From NCBI GenBank assembly GCA_963774555.1, contig CAVZFL010000002.1:930001-994000 (forward strand): a stretch of 64,000 nucleotides of DNA, given 5' to 3'. Positions within the stretch are counted from its first letter, which is position 1. Each line of letters opens with the position of its first letter. A program made the translations under genes and the position numbers. This document shows positions 16,458 to 24,287 of this stretch, piece after piece. A model generated the notes under the pieces. That model did no database searches. It had not been told where the DNA came from and saw only the letters and a program-made list of their open reading frames with translations. Origin of the DNA: VRUE01 sp963774555. GTDB lineage: Bacteria > Actinomycetota > Thermoleophilia > Solirubrobacterales > 70-9.

Positions 16458-17108
16458 ATGAGATCCATCAAGCTGCTCACCCTCGCGGCGCTGACGGCCT
16501 TGATCGCGACGGCTTACTTCGGCGCCTCGACAGCATCAGCCGTGGTGCTATGCGAAGAAAACATAGGACACGCAGGTACATGCCCGGCCAAAAAAATATA
16601 TGGCTCGGGACATGTCTACGGCGTGTCCCCCCAAGCTGAAATCTACGACGAATCTCTCGAAAAAATGATGAACTGCGAATCGCAGTTCTTAGGCTTAGTC
16701 GAGACCAGGACGGAAGAATTTCAGCCTGTCTTAATTGAAAAACTTTTCACGTTTTCCAATTGCGAAGGCATCTGCGAATCCGTCGAAGCCAACGTACCGA
16801 TCATGCTGGCGTTTGAAAAAGGATCATTAGACGCCTGGCTCTACCGGGATACCGAAATCTCCATGGGACCTACAATCCCTACCATCACTATGAATAACTG
16901 CTACGAATTCGGCCTCAAATGCGTATTCCAGGAAGAAGAAGTACACCTCACCTATAACAATGAACAACTCTTCATTAGCGGGTCTCGTTTGGGACGGACA
17001 CCAGGGTCGCCCAAATTCTGTCCCACCGAAGTGTTGCTGGTAGCCACATACACAGTGCTTGCCGACCTGCAAACTCCTTATCCGCTCTACGTGACCCACA
17101 ATCCCTGA
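16458..17108 (+). CDS. Secreted cysteine-containing protein of unknown function, atypical composition
   Basis: 216 residues with a signal peptide (MRSIKLLTLAALTALIATAY, cleavage after STASA). The mature part has about eight cysteines, including VVLCEEN, HAGTCPA, MMNCESQF, FSNCEGICE and KFCPTEV, so an extracellular disulfide-bonded domain is likely. The DNA is clearly richer in A/T than its neighbours and uses rarer codons, a sign of recent gain or of different selection. I recall many similar secreted paralogues in Solirubrobacterales but cannot give a function. A GC-rich hairpin follows the stop. Confidence 0.8.
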   Translation: MRSIKLLTLAALTALIATAYFGASTASAVVLCEENIGHAGTCPAKKIYGSGHVYGVSPQAEIYDESLEKMMNCESQFLGLVETRTEEFQPVLIEKLFTFSNCEGICESVEANVPIMLAFEKGSLDAWLYRDTEISMGPTIPTITMNNCYEFGLKCVFQEEEVHLTYNNEQLFISGSRLGRTPGSPKFCPTEVLLVATYTVLADLQTPYPLYVTHNP

Positions 17109-17114
17109 GATGAT

Positions 17115-17146
17115 GCGGCGGGGGCCGTACATGCGGCCCCCGCCGC
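17115..17146. terminator. GC-rich terminator-like hairpin
   Basis: Perfect 13-bp stem GCGGCGGGGGCCG / CGGCCCCCGCCGC with a 6-nt loop TACATG, 6 nt after the stop of the secreted-protein gene. There is no T-tract, like the other 3'-end hairpins in this window. Confidence 0.7.
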
Positions 17147-17183
17147 TATCCAGATCGCGCTGGCGCCAGGCATACTGCGCCGG

Positions 17184-17918
17184 GTGCACACGGTCAGACT
17201 CGACATCGAATACGACGGCTCAGGGTTTCGCGGCTGGGCGAGGCAGCCGGGGTTGCGGACGGTGCAGGGAGAGCTGGAGGCGGCGCTGGAGACGGTGCTG
17301 CGAGGGCCCGTGGAGCTGACGGTGGCTGGGCGGACTGACACTGGCGTGCATGCGCTGGGGCAGGTCGCCAGCTTCGAGGCACCTGGCGAAATCCCTGGTG
17401 ATTTGGCGCGGCGGCTCAACGGGGTGGGACCCGAGGACATCACCGTTACCGCTGCCCGTGCTGCCGCCGACGGCTTCGACGCCCGCCGCGACGCCAGATC
17501 GCGCACCTACCGCTACCGCATCCTCGCCCGCAGCTCCCCCAGCCCATTCGAACAGGGCCGCGCCCTCTGGTGGCCCCACCGCATCGACCGCGAAGCCCTC
17601 GACGCCTGCGCAGAGGCGCTGTTGGGCACTCACGACTTCACCGCCTTCACCCCCACCCAAACCGACCATGTCCGCTTCGACCGCGACATCCTGAGTGCTG
17701 CCTGGACGAACGAAGGCGACATCCTTACGTTCCGCGTTACGGCCGACGCCTTCATGCGCAACATGGTCCGAGTCCTGGTCGGAACAATGCTCGAGGTCGC
17801 CTCAAGCCGCCGAACCCCGGAGAACTTCAAGCAACTCCTCAAGGGTGCGCCGCGCTCAGCAGCCGGCGATACAGCCCCACCACACGGCCTGTACCTGGAG
17901 TCCGTCTCATACAGCTGA
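17184..17918 (+). CDS. truA: tRNA pseudouridine synthase A
   Basis: 244 residues from a GTG giving the standard N-terminus (VRLDIEYDGSGFRGWARQPG). The catalytic Asp is Asp52 in AGRTDTGVHALGQV. Later motifs are ARSRTYRYRI, LLGTHDFTAFTP and AFMRNMVRVLVGTMLEV. The enzyme converts U38-U40 in tRNA anticodon arms to pseudouridine. In many actinomycetes truA follows rplQ; here it is convergent with rplQ instead, separated by hairpin element D1. Confidence 0.95.
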   Translation: MHTVRLDIEYDGSGFRGWARQPGLRTVQGELEAALETVLRGPVELTVAGRTDTGVHALGQVASFEAPGEIPGDLARRLNGVGPEDITVTAARAAADGFDARRDARSRTYRYRILARSSPSPFEQGRALWWPHRIDREALDACAEALLGTHDFTAFTPTQTDHVRFDRDILSAAWTNEGDILTFRVTADAFMRNMVRVLVGTMLEVASSRRTPENFKQLLKGAPRSAAGDTAPPHGLYLESVSYS

Positions 17919-17944
17919 GACTCATCGAGAGCCGGTCCACGTCA

Positions 17945-18037
17945 GGAGCCGCGGGGCACCACCCGAGCTGGCGGATACTCAAAATGCCGGTCTCATTAGA
18001 CCGGCATTTGTCAGAGCGGGTGGTGCCCCGCGGCTCC
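17945..18037. repeat. Structured intergenic repeat, family D, copy 1
   Basis: A perfect 20-bp outer stem (17945-17964 with 18018-18037; arm begins GGAGCCGCGGGGCACC) surrounds a conserved single strand GGCGGATACTCAAA and a perfect 12-bp inner hairpin AAATGCCGGTCT-CATT-AGACCGGCATTT. Copy 2 at 41338-41430 has, on the minus strand, the same GGCGGATACTCAAA and CATT loop with different but perfectly paired stems. It lies between convergent truA and rplQ. Confidence 0.85.
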
Positions 18038-18041
18038 CGCC

Positions 18042-18395
18042 CTAAACCAGCTCGAGATAGACCATCTCAGTCGAATCCGACTTCCTCGGACCCAACTTCA
18101 CAATCCGCGTGTACCCCCCGGGCCGCTCCACATACCGCGGCGCGACCTCCTCGAACAGCTTGTGCACGATGAACTTGTCGTTGTGCAGCGTCGCCAGCGC
18201 CTGCCGCCGGGCGTGCAGCCCGCCCTTCTTGGCCAGCGTGATCAGCTGCTCGACCTCGGGCTTCACAGCCTTCGCCTTCGCCTGCGAGGTCTTGATCCGC
18301 TCGTGATCGATCAGCTGCTTGCAGAGGTTGGAGAGCAGGGCCTCGCGATGCGCCGCGTCGCGGCTCAGCTTGTTGCGCTTCTTGCGGTGACGCAT
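18042..18395 (-). CDS. rplQ: 50S ribosomal protein L17
   Basis: 117 residues with the canonical N-terminus MRHRKKRNKLSRDAAHREAL and the C-terminal GGYTRIVKLGPRKSDSTEMVYLEL strand pattern. It is the last gene of the alpha operon, 20 nt after rpoA. The protein binds 23S rRNA near the exit tunnel. Hairpin element D1 follows the stop by 4 nt and is the likely 3' end of the operon mRNA. Confidence 0.98.
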   Translation of the reverse strand: MRHRKKRNKLSRDAAHREALLSNLCKQLIDHERIKTSQAKAKAVKPEVEQLITLAKKGGLHARRQALATLHNDKFIVHKLFEEVAPRYVERPGGYTRIVKLGPRKSDSTEMVYLELV

Positions 18396-18415
18396 CGCTC
18401 GCTCAATCCCCCGGC

Positions 18416-19396
18416 TCAGTCTCCCTGAAGATCGAGTCCGCGTGCGTGCAGGGTCTCGATCACTTCCTCGATCGACTTCTGACCGAAGTTGGGAATCGCG
18501 TTCAGCTCCGAGCGCGTCTTGCGCACCAGATCGCCGACGGTCTGCACCCCCGCCCGCTTCAGGCAGTTGTAGGAGCGGACGCCGAGCTCGAGCTCCTCGA
18601 TCAGGATCTCGTCGAGGCCGTTGTTGCTGGCGATGCCGTCGCCCGTCGGGCCGGGCAGCACGTCGGCCGAGTGGGTCGGCACCGGCTCACGCGCGGTCAG
18701 CTCCTCGACCCGGTCGGCATCGGTGAAGATCGCCAGGCTCTTGATCAGGATCTCCGAGGCCTCGCGCAGCGCCGCACCGGGCTCGATCGAGCCGTCGGTC
18801 TCGAGGTCGAGCGTCAGTTTGTCGAAGTCGGTGCGCTGGCCGACGCGAGCCGTCGCCACCGAGTAGGAGGCTCGCCGAATCGGCGAGAAGATCGAGTCGA
18901 TCGGGATCACGCCGATCGGCTGCTCGTCGGACTTGTTCTCGTCGGCCGGCGAGTAGCCGCGGCCACGGCCGATCGTCAGGTAGATCTCGAGCTTGGTTTT
19001 CTTCTCCAGGGTCGCGATCGGCGCGTCGGGGTTGAGGATCTCGACGCCGGAGGGCAGGTCGATGTCCTTGGCCTTTACCTCGCCCGGGCCGGTTGCGACC
19101 AGCGGTGCCTCGACCTCGTCGGCATCGGTGTGCATGCGGACGACGAGGTCCTTGAGGTTGAGGACGATGTCGGTGACGTCCTCTTTGACGCCCGGCACGG
19201 TTGAGAACTCGTGCGCGACGCCCTCGATGCGGACGCTGGTTACCGCCGCTCCCCCCAGCGAGGAGAGCAGGACACGGCGGAGACTGTTGCCGAAGGTGTA
19301 GCCGAAGCCCTTGTCGAGGGGCTCGATGGTGAAGGTGCCGCGGCGATCGTCAACCTTCTCTGAGGTGATGCGGGGGACCTGGAAGTCAGTGGTCAT
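18416..19396 (-). CDS. rpoA: RNA polymerase alpha subunit
   Basis: 326 residues. The N-terminal assembly domain (about 1-230) shows FGYTFGNSLRRVLLSSLGGAA, and the C-terminal domain (about 255-320) shows EELELGVRSYNCLKRAGVQT and NFGQKSIEEVIETL. The second domain contacts UP-element DNA and activators. It lies between rpsD and rplQ in the standard alpha-operon order. Confidence 0.98.
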   Translation of the reverse strand: MTTDFQVPRITSEKVDDRRGTFTIEPLDKGFGYTFGNSLRRVLLSSLGGAAVTSVRIEGVAHEFSTVPGVKEDVTDIVLNLKDLVVRMHTDADEVEAPLVATGPGEVKAKDIDLPSGVEILNPDAPIATLEKKTKLEIYLTIGRGRGYSPADENKSDEQPIGVIPIDSIFSPIRRASYSVATARVGQRTDFDKLTLDLETDGSIEPGAALREASEILIKSLAIFTDADRVEELTAREPVPTHSADVLPGPTGDGIASNNGLDEILIEELELGVRSYNCLKRAGVQTVGDLVRKTRSELNAIPNFGQKSIEEVIETLHARGLDLQGD

Positions 19397-19435
19397 GAGT
19401 TCCTTGCGTATTGCGTGTTCAGAAACGGATTCCGG

Positions 19436-20056
19436 TTACTTGGAGTACAGCTCGACGATCAGCTGCTCCTGCACCGGGGCCGAGATCTCCGCGCGCTCTG
19501 GGTAGCGCAGGACCTTGGCGGTAAGCGAGTCGTGGTCGGCCTGCAGCCAGGCCGGCACGGTGGAGACCAGCTCGGTCGCCCGCCGAATCGTGTCGGTGGC
19601 GGCGGAGCTGGACTTGATCGAAATCACGTCTTCGGGGCGCACCTGGTAGGAGGGGATGTCGACCCGGCGGCCGTTGATCAGCCAGTGGCCGTGCCGGATC
19701 AGCTGCCGCGCCTGGCGCCGCGAGGCGGCGAAGCCGAGGCGGACGAGCACGTTGTCGAAGCGCGACTCGAGCAGCCGCAGCAGGTTCTCGCCGGTGACGC
19801 CGTCCTGGCGCGAAGCCTTGTCGTAGTAGGCGCGGAACTGCTTCTCCAGCACCTGGTAGTAGCGGCGCGTCTTCTGCTTCTCGCGCAGCTGCACCCGGTA
19901 CTCGGACTGGCGCATGCGCCCGCGGCCGTGCTCGCCGGGCGGGTAGGAGCGGCGCTCGACCCCGCACTTGTCGGTGAAGCAGCGCTCGCCCTTGAGGAAG
20001 AGCTTCTGGCCCTCGCGGCGGCACTGCTTGCACTGGGGAGCGGTGTCGCGGGCCAT
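19436..20056 (-). CDS. rpsD: 30S ribosomal protein S4, zinc-binding form
   Basis: 206 residues. The N-terminal region holds four cysteines (QCKQC, then ERCFTDKC) as in zinc-binding S4 proteins. The S4 RNA-binding module includes ESRFDNVLVRLGFAASRRQARQLIRHGH. S4 nucleates 30S assembly and represses its own operon in many bacteria. The start directly abuts the rpsK stop. Confidence 0.98.
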   Translation of the reverse strand: MARDTAPQCKQCRREGQKLFLKGERCFTDKCGVERRSYPPGEHGRGRMRQSEYRVQLREKQKTRRYYQVLEKQFRAYYDKASRQDGVTGENLLRLLESRFDNVLVRLGFAASRRQARQLIRHGHWLINGRRVDIPSYQVRPEDVISIKSSSAATDTIRRATELVSTVPAWLQADHDSLTAKVLRYPERAEISAPVQEQLIVELYSK

Positions 20057-20458
20057 CTAGACGCGCCTCCGCTTCTTCGGCCGGCAGCCGTTGTGCGCCT
20101 GCGGCGAGACGTCCTTGACCGTGGTCACGTCGAGGCCGGCCGCCTGCAGCGAGCGGATCGCCGTCTCGCGTCCCGAGCCGGCACCCTTGGCGAAGACCTC
20201 GACCTTCTCGAGGCCGTGTTCCATGCCCTTCTTGGCCGCGGCGTCGGCAGTCACCTGGGCGGCGAACGGAGTCGACTTGCGCGAGCCTTTGAAGCCGGCC
20301 GAGCCGGCGGACTCCCAGGCGATCACGTTGCCGTCGGTGTCGGTCAGGGTGACGATCGTGTTGTTAAAGGAAGTCTTGATGTGCGCCTGACCGTAGGTGA
20401 CGTTCTTCTTGACGCGACGCCGGGAGCGCCCTTTGGCGGGTTTTTTCGCAGCTGCCAC
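20057..20458 (-). CDS. rpsK: 30S ribosomal protein S11
   Basis: 133 residues. Motifs are AHIKTSFNNTIVTLTD, WESAGSAGFKGSRKSTPFAAQ and the basic end NGCRPKKRRRV. It binds the 30S platform near the mRNA exit. Position between rpsM and rpsD is the standard alpha-operon order. Confidence 0.98.
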   Translation of the reverse strand: MAAAKKPAKGRSRRRVKKNVTYGQAHIKTSFNNTIVTLTDTDGNVIAWESAGSAGFKGSRKSTPFAAQVTADAAAKKGMEHGLEKVEVFAKGAGSGRETAIRSLQAAGLDVTTVKDVSPQAHNGCRPKKRRRV

Positions 20459-20468
20459 GGTCTCTCTC

Positions 20469-20852
20469 CTACTTGGGCGCCGGCGCCTTGCGCCTGCCGG
20501 CGACGCTCATCCGGCGCGGGCCCTTGCGACCGCGCGCGTTGGTCTTCGTCCGCTGACCGCGAACGGGCAGTCCACGACGGTGACGCAGGCCGCGATAGGC
20601 GCCGATCTCCATCAGCCGTTTGACGTCCTGCGAGCGCTCGCGCCGCAGGTCGCCCTCTACCTCGCGCTGGTCGACCGCCTCGCGCAGGCGCATCACCTCG
20701 TCCTCGGTCAGGTCCTTGACCAGGGTGTTTGGATCCACCTTGGCCTCCTCGAGGATCTTCTGCGCAGTCGAACGACCGATTCCGAAGATGTAGGTGAGCC
20801 CGATTTCGGCGCGCTTGCCGACCGGGATGTTGACTCCTGCGATACGTGCCAT
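20469..20852 (-). CDS. rpsM: 30S ribosomal protein S13
   Basis: 127 residues. The start MARIAGVNIPVGKRAEIGLT and the RGLRHRRGLPVRGQRTKTNA signature are typical. S13 sits in the 30S head and bridges to the large subunit. It follows rpmJ by 7 nt. Confidence 0.98.
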   Translation of the reverse strand: MARIAGVNIPVGKRAEIGLTYIFGIGRSTAQKILEEAKVDPNTLVKDLTEDEVMRLREAVDQREVEGDLRRERSQDVKRLMEIGAYRGLRHRRGLPVRGQRTKTNARGRKGPRRMSVAGRRKAPAPK

Positions 20853-20859
20853 CGTGCGC

Positions 20860-20973
20860 CTAGCCCTGCCGCTGCTTGTGGCGGGGGTTCTGACAGATCA
20901 CCAAGACCGCGCCATTGCGACGGATTATCTTGCACTTTTCGCACATCGGCTTTACAGAAGCTCTGACCTTCAT
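20860..20973 (-). CDS. rpmJ: 50S ribosomal protein L36, zinc-binding form
   Basis: 37 residues from the ATG at 20973: MKVRASVKPMCEKCKIIRRN, then GAVLVICQNPRHKQRQG. The Cys-x2-Cys, Cys and His that bind zinc are all present. It is the first alpha-operon gene here. Upstream, where infA and map would normally adjoin, there is instead a 398-bp non-coding stretch and then a methyltransferase gene. Confidence 0.97.
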   Translation of the reverse strand: MKVRASVKPMCEKCKIIRRNGAVLVICQNPRHKQRQG

Positions 20974-21371
20974 CGCTCCGGTCTCGTATCGAATACAGGA
21001 CTCCTGCACGTCCCAGGAGTTGGACGGCAGGCACAAACAAACGGCCCAGTGGGCCGACCGGGAAAGATAGCAGGGGGCTTGCTTTGGGGTGGGTGCGGTG
21101 GGGAGGGCCGGGGTGCCTCCCCCAAACGCGCGGCAGGAGCCGCGCTTGAGTGTTTGGGGGAGGCACCCCGGCCCTCCCGCCAACACGCCTCGAAGCACGG
21201 GCATAGCTTCGCGACGGAGCAGCAAGCCCGAGGGGCTCAAGAAGCTGCGGCCACGAATCTGGACACGCTCTGGCCTGAAGCCGAAGCGCTCGACCGGACC
21301 GCCTCGGTCCCCCAGCTTGGAGACATGGGGCCGTTGGGTAGGCGACGGAGCGCCCCACCACCCACCCGCTA
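20974..21371. other. 398-bp non-coding region between rpmJ and the methyltransferase gene
   Basis: No convincing gene. In particular no infA frame is visible. The region holds the perfect hairpin E (21101-21178) and must contain the promoter of the rpmJ-rplQ operon in its left part. The rest shows no pattern I can name. Confidence 0.6.
21101..21178. repeat. Perfect 27-bp inverted repeat, hairpin E
   Basis: The arm at 21101-21127 (begins GGGAGGGCCGGGGTGCC) pairs without mismatch with 21152-21178. Inside is GCGCGGC-AGGA-GCCGCGC, the same 7-bp stem as the middle hairpin of family C with another tetraloop. It is on the 3' side of the methyltransferase gene and may end its transcript before the alpha operon. 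Confidence 0.8.
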
Positions 21372-23069
21372 CTAGCGGGTCTTGGCCGAGAAGATTCTGC
21401 TGATTTCCGGCGCCTCAGAAAGGTTCCTAAAGAGTGGCTCGGTCGTGGGATGGCGCCGTTCGGCAAGAGGGGCTCGGCGGAAAGTGAGATTGCCGGACAG
21501 CGGTGGCATGTCAATCCGCTTGCCTTGAAGTAGCTCAGCAACGGTCATGAGTTGGATATGCGGGTGCTGGCCCCAAGACCCCACTCCCTCGCTGCCTGAC
21601 CGATAGAAGCCGGCCCCTGCCGCCTCAGTCCGCATTGGCTGAGTTGGCTCGCGCATTGTGATCAAGACACCGATCTCCGCGCCCTCGCGCTCGACCACTC
21701 CTCGCAGATCACGAACGTCGCGGACGCTAGTCCCTCCACCCTTGACCGAGATCACAACCTGACGGGTCTTGCCCCCTGCCTTCTCGTGGAACAGCAATCG
21801 TCCGTCGATGCCTTGGTCCGCGCCCTTTTTCTTTGTGGTCGTGCGCGCTCCCACAAGCCCGAGTGCCCATGCCTCAAACTGATAAGGGTCTTCCTTGGCC
21901 AGCTTGACGGCATCCTCTGCCGTAGTCGGCTCACCCGTGACGCTGAACGTAACCGATTCCCCGAAGGCATCGACCAGGCGGTTCTTGATCAGATTCGTCG
22001 CAAGGTAGGTGATGTCGATCCCGAGCCAGCGGCGGTTTAGCCGCTCCGCAACGGCGACAGCGGTTCCACAGCCGCAGAACGGATCGAGGACTACGTCGTT
22101 TTCGCTGCTGCTCGATTCGATGATTCGCTCAAGAAGTGACTCGGGCTTCTGAGTGGGGTAGCCGAGTCGCTCAGCGGCCTTCGCGTTGATTGGATCGAGG
22201 TCTGTCCAAAGATCCTGGATCGGCACTCCAGGTTGTTCATCGAGATATCGCTTGAGCTCCGGGACTCCATCCTCCTTGGCGGGGAAGCGAATCCGGCCTT
22301 GGGCATAGAAGGCGTCCATCTTCTCGCGTGAATACGCCCAAAAACGCCCTTTGTAGGGCTTGCGCCCGTGCCATTCGTAGCTGGTATCCCCTCCGGGCTT
22401 AGCCGCCGTAAGATCGCTGAGGCGGTAGCGGCGACCGCTTCCTGCGTCCATATGGCGGTACTTGGTCTCTATGTAGGACTGGTCATATGGCGTGTAGAGC
22501 GGATTCCAGGTCCAGTCATCACTCTTCGTATAGAAGAGGATCACGTCGTGAATGTGCCCATGAATGCGACGGCCCTGCTTGGTATCGCTGTGCGCGCTAC
22601 TCCGCTTCCAGACAATCTCTGATCGAAAGCAGCGAGGGCCAAAGACGGAGTCCAAGAGGAGCTTTAGGTAATGACTGGCCGTTGGATCACAGTGGAGATA
22701 TAGAGACCCGGTTGGCTTCATCGCCCGGTGCAACTCGCTCATCCGAGGCGCCATCATGGCTAGGTAGGCGAGCATGTTGCTCTCGCCCAGAATCGTGCGG
22801 AATGCCTGCATGGCCCGGGAGAGTTCCCCGCCGTTCTCAACCGCTTCCTCGTAGGCAGCTGCCGCCTCCCGATCCCATCGCCAGGTGTCCCCGAAAGCCT
22901 TGATCTGGGAAGCAGACCTAGAGCCATCCTGCTCAGCAAACAGAACGTTGTAGTTGGCGTTGCTGTTGAACGGAGGATCGAGGTAGACGAGATCTACGCT
23001 CTCGTCGTCAACGTAGCGACGAAGGACATCGAGGTTGTCGCCGTAGAAGAGTGCTCCACTCTGAGCCAT
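21372..23069 (-). CDS. DNA methyltransferase fused to an Mrr-like nuclease domain
   Basis: 565 residues. The N-terminal part is a beta-class amino-methyltransferase: the catalytic motif DPPF is at residues 31-34 (VYLDPPFNSN), and the AdoMet-binding motif follows later (DPFCGCGTAVAVAERL). The DPPF form favours N6-adenine. After about residue 385 comes GADQGIDGRLLF followed by RQVVISVKGG. This is the D...(E/Q)xK pattern of the Mrr_cat restriction fold, suggesting methylation and cleavage in one chain. The gene interrupts the spc/alpha gene order between map and rpmJ and is flanked by hairpin repeats on both sides. Its composition is somewhat less GC-rich than its neighbours, which points to acquisition. 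Confidence 0.88.
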   Translation of the reverse strand: MAQSGALFYGDNLDVLRRYVDDESVDLVYLDPPFNSNANYNVLFAEQDGSRSASQIKAFGDTWRWDREAAAAYEEAVENGGELSRAMQAFRTILGESNMLAYLAMMAPRMSELHRAMKPTGSLYLHCDPTASHYLKLLLDSVFGPRCFRSEIVWKRSSAHSDTKQGRRIHGHIHDVILFYTKSDDWTWNPLYTPYDQSYIETKYRHMDAGSGRRYRLSDLTAAKPGGDTSYEWHGRKPYKGRFWAYSREKMDAFYAQGRIRFPAKEDGVPELKRYLDEQPGVPIQDLWTDLDPINAKAAERLGYPTQKPESLLERIIESSSSENDVVLDPFCGCGTAVAVAERLNRRWLGIDITYLATNLIKNRLVDAFGESVTFSVTGEPTTAEDAVKLAKEDPYQFEAWALGLVGARTTTKKKGADQGIDGRLLFHEKAGGKTRQVVISVKGGGTSVRDVRDLRGVVEREGAEIGVLITMREPTQPMRTEAAGAGFYRSGSEGVGSWGQHPHIQLMTVAELLQGKRIDMPPLSGNLTFRRAPLAERRHPTTEPLFRNLSEAPEISRIFSAKTR

Positions 23070-23351
23070 AGGCGAGCGTCCTTTCTCGCGGAGGGAACGA
23101 CTCCTTCCGTATTTCGGTACGGCAAGGGTTCTGTCAAGCGGAGCCGGGGACGAGAAGGGCCCGGCTCCCTGGACCTCTTCCGCCGGAAGATCGCGGCACT
23201 GCTGGACTGAACGGCCCGCTCAGGCGGTCGGTCGGCGACCCGGCGAAGCTAGCGGTGAGGGATCTCTCGTGCTGAGCGCTCGGGACCTGATCGTCTCGGT
23301 TGCGAAGCTCGCCGGTTGTTCGGCTTGGATAGGCGGCTCCGCCTGGGCTTA
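23070..23351. other. Non-coding region upstream of the methyltransferase
   Basis: 282 bp with no recognisable gene, tRNA or infA frame. It must contain the methyltransferase promoter. Together with repeat C2 it makes a 449-bp gap between map and the methyltransferase gene. Confidence 0.55.
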
Positions 23352-23501
23352 GGAGGCGCCGGTGTGTCCCTGTGGGAATGTCGCCGCAGGCGGCCGCTGC
23401 ACCGTGGTTCGAGGCGCGGCGGCAGCCGCGCTCATAAATTGTCGCTAAGCGCCTTTAGGCGCGTGCGACATCAATTCCCACAGGGACACACCGGCGCCTC
23501 C
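23352..23501. repeat. Structured intergenic repeat, family C, copy 2
   Basis: A perfect 28-bp inverted repeat (23352-23379 with 23474-23501; arm begins GGAGGCGCCGGTGTGTCCC) encloses a 94-nt core almost identical to that of copy 1 (10301-10396). Conserved blocks are GTCGCCGCAGGCGGCCGCTG, GCGCGGC-GGCA-GCCGCGC and TTGTCGCTAAGCGC. The third hairpin has changed to GCGCC-TTTA-GGCGC and still pairs. It lies 17 nt past the map stop on map's strand. Confidence 0.85.
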
Positions 23502-23518
23502 AACACCTCGGACGGGGA

Positions 23519-24286
23519 CTAATCCTCCTCGTGCCAGGGCGTGAGGATTCTCGGACCGTCAGCCGTTACGGCGACGGTGAACTCGAAGTGGGCGGCGAGG
23601 GAGCCGTCCTGGGAGTAGACGGCCCAGCCGTCCTCGCCCATGCGGACGAGCGGGCCGCCGGCGTTGACCATCGGCTCGATCGCCAGCACCGTGCCCTCCT
23701 CCAGCAGCGGGCCCTTGCCGGGGGTGCCGAAGTTGGGCACCTGCGGGTCCTCGTGCATCTCGCGGCCGATGCCGTGGCCGACCAGGGTGCGGATGATCGA
23801 GAGGCCCTCGATCTCGACCGCGCGCTGGATCGCCGCCGAGACGTCGCCGAGGCGGTTGCCGGGCTGCATCTGCTCGATCCCGGCGAAGAGCGCCGCCTTG
23901 GTCACGTCGAGCAGCTTGCGCGCGTCCGGCCCGATTGGCCCGATCGGCAGGGTCATCGCCGCATCGGCGACCCAGCCGTCCTTGATCACGCCGACGTCGA
24001 CCGAGAGCACGTCGCCGCGCTTGAGCTCGTAGTGACCCGGAATGCCGTGCACGACCATCGAGTTGGGCGAGGCGCAGATCGAGGCCGGGAAACCCCGGTA
24101 GCCCTTGAAGGCCGGCTCGGCGCCCTGCGAGCGGATCAGCTTCTCCGCCGCGAGGTCGAGCTCTTTGGTCGTAACCCCGGCTCGGGCCTTGGCCTTGAGC
24201 ATGTGCAGACAGCGCACCAGAATCTCGCCCGCGGCCGCCATCTGCTCGATCTGCGCGGGAGTCTTCTTGACAATCATCCTGTACAC
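23519..24286 (-). CDS. map: Methionine aminopeptidase, type I
   Basis: 255 residues if the GTG at 24286 is used; the ATG at 24277 gives the more usual MIVKKTPAQIEQM start. Metal ligands are seen in SVDVGVIKDGWVADAAMT, GHGIGREMHEDPQVPNFG, LAIEPMV and FEFTVAVT. It removes N-terminal Met from nascent proteins. One base separates the adk stop from the GTG, so adk and map are coupled. The usual downstream infA is missing. Confidence 0.96.
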   Translation of the reverse strand: MYRMIVKKTPAQIEQMAAAGEILVRCLHMLKAKARAGVTTKELDLAAEKLIRSQGAEPAFKGYRGFPASICASPNSMVVHGIPGHYELKRGDVLSVDVGVIKDGWVADAAMTLPIGPIGPDARKLLDVTKAALFAGIEQMQPGNRLGDVSAAIQRAVEIEGLSIIRTLVGHGIGREMHEDPQVPNFGTPGKGPLLEEGTVLAIEPMVNAGGPLVRMGEDGWAVYSQDGSLAAHFEFTVAVTADGPRILTPWHEED

Positions 24287-24287
24287 G

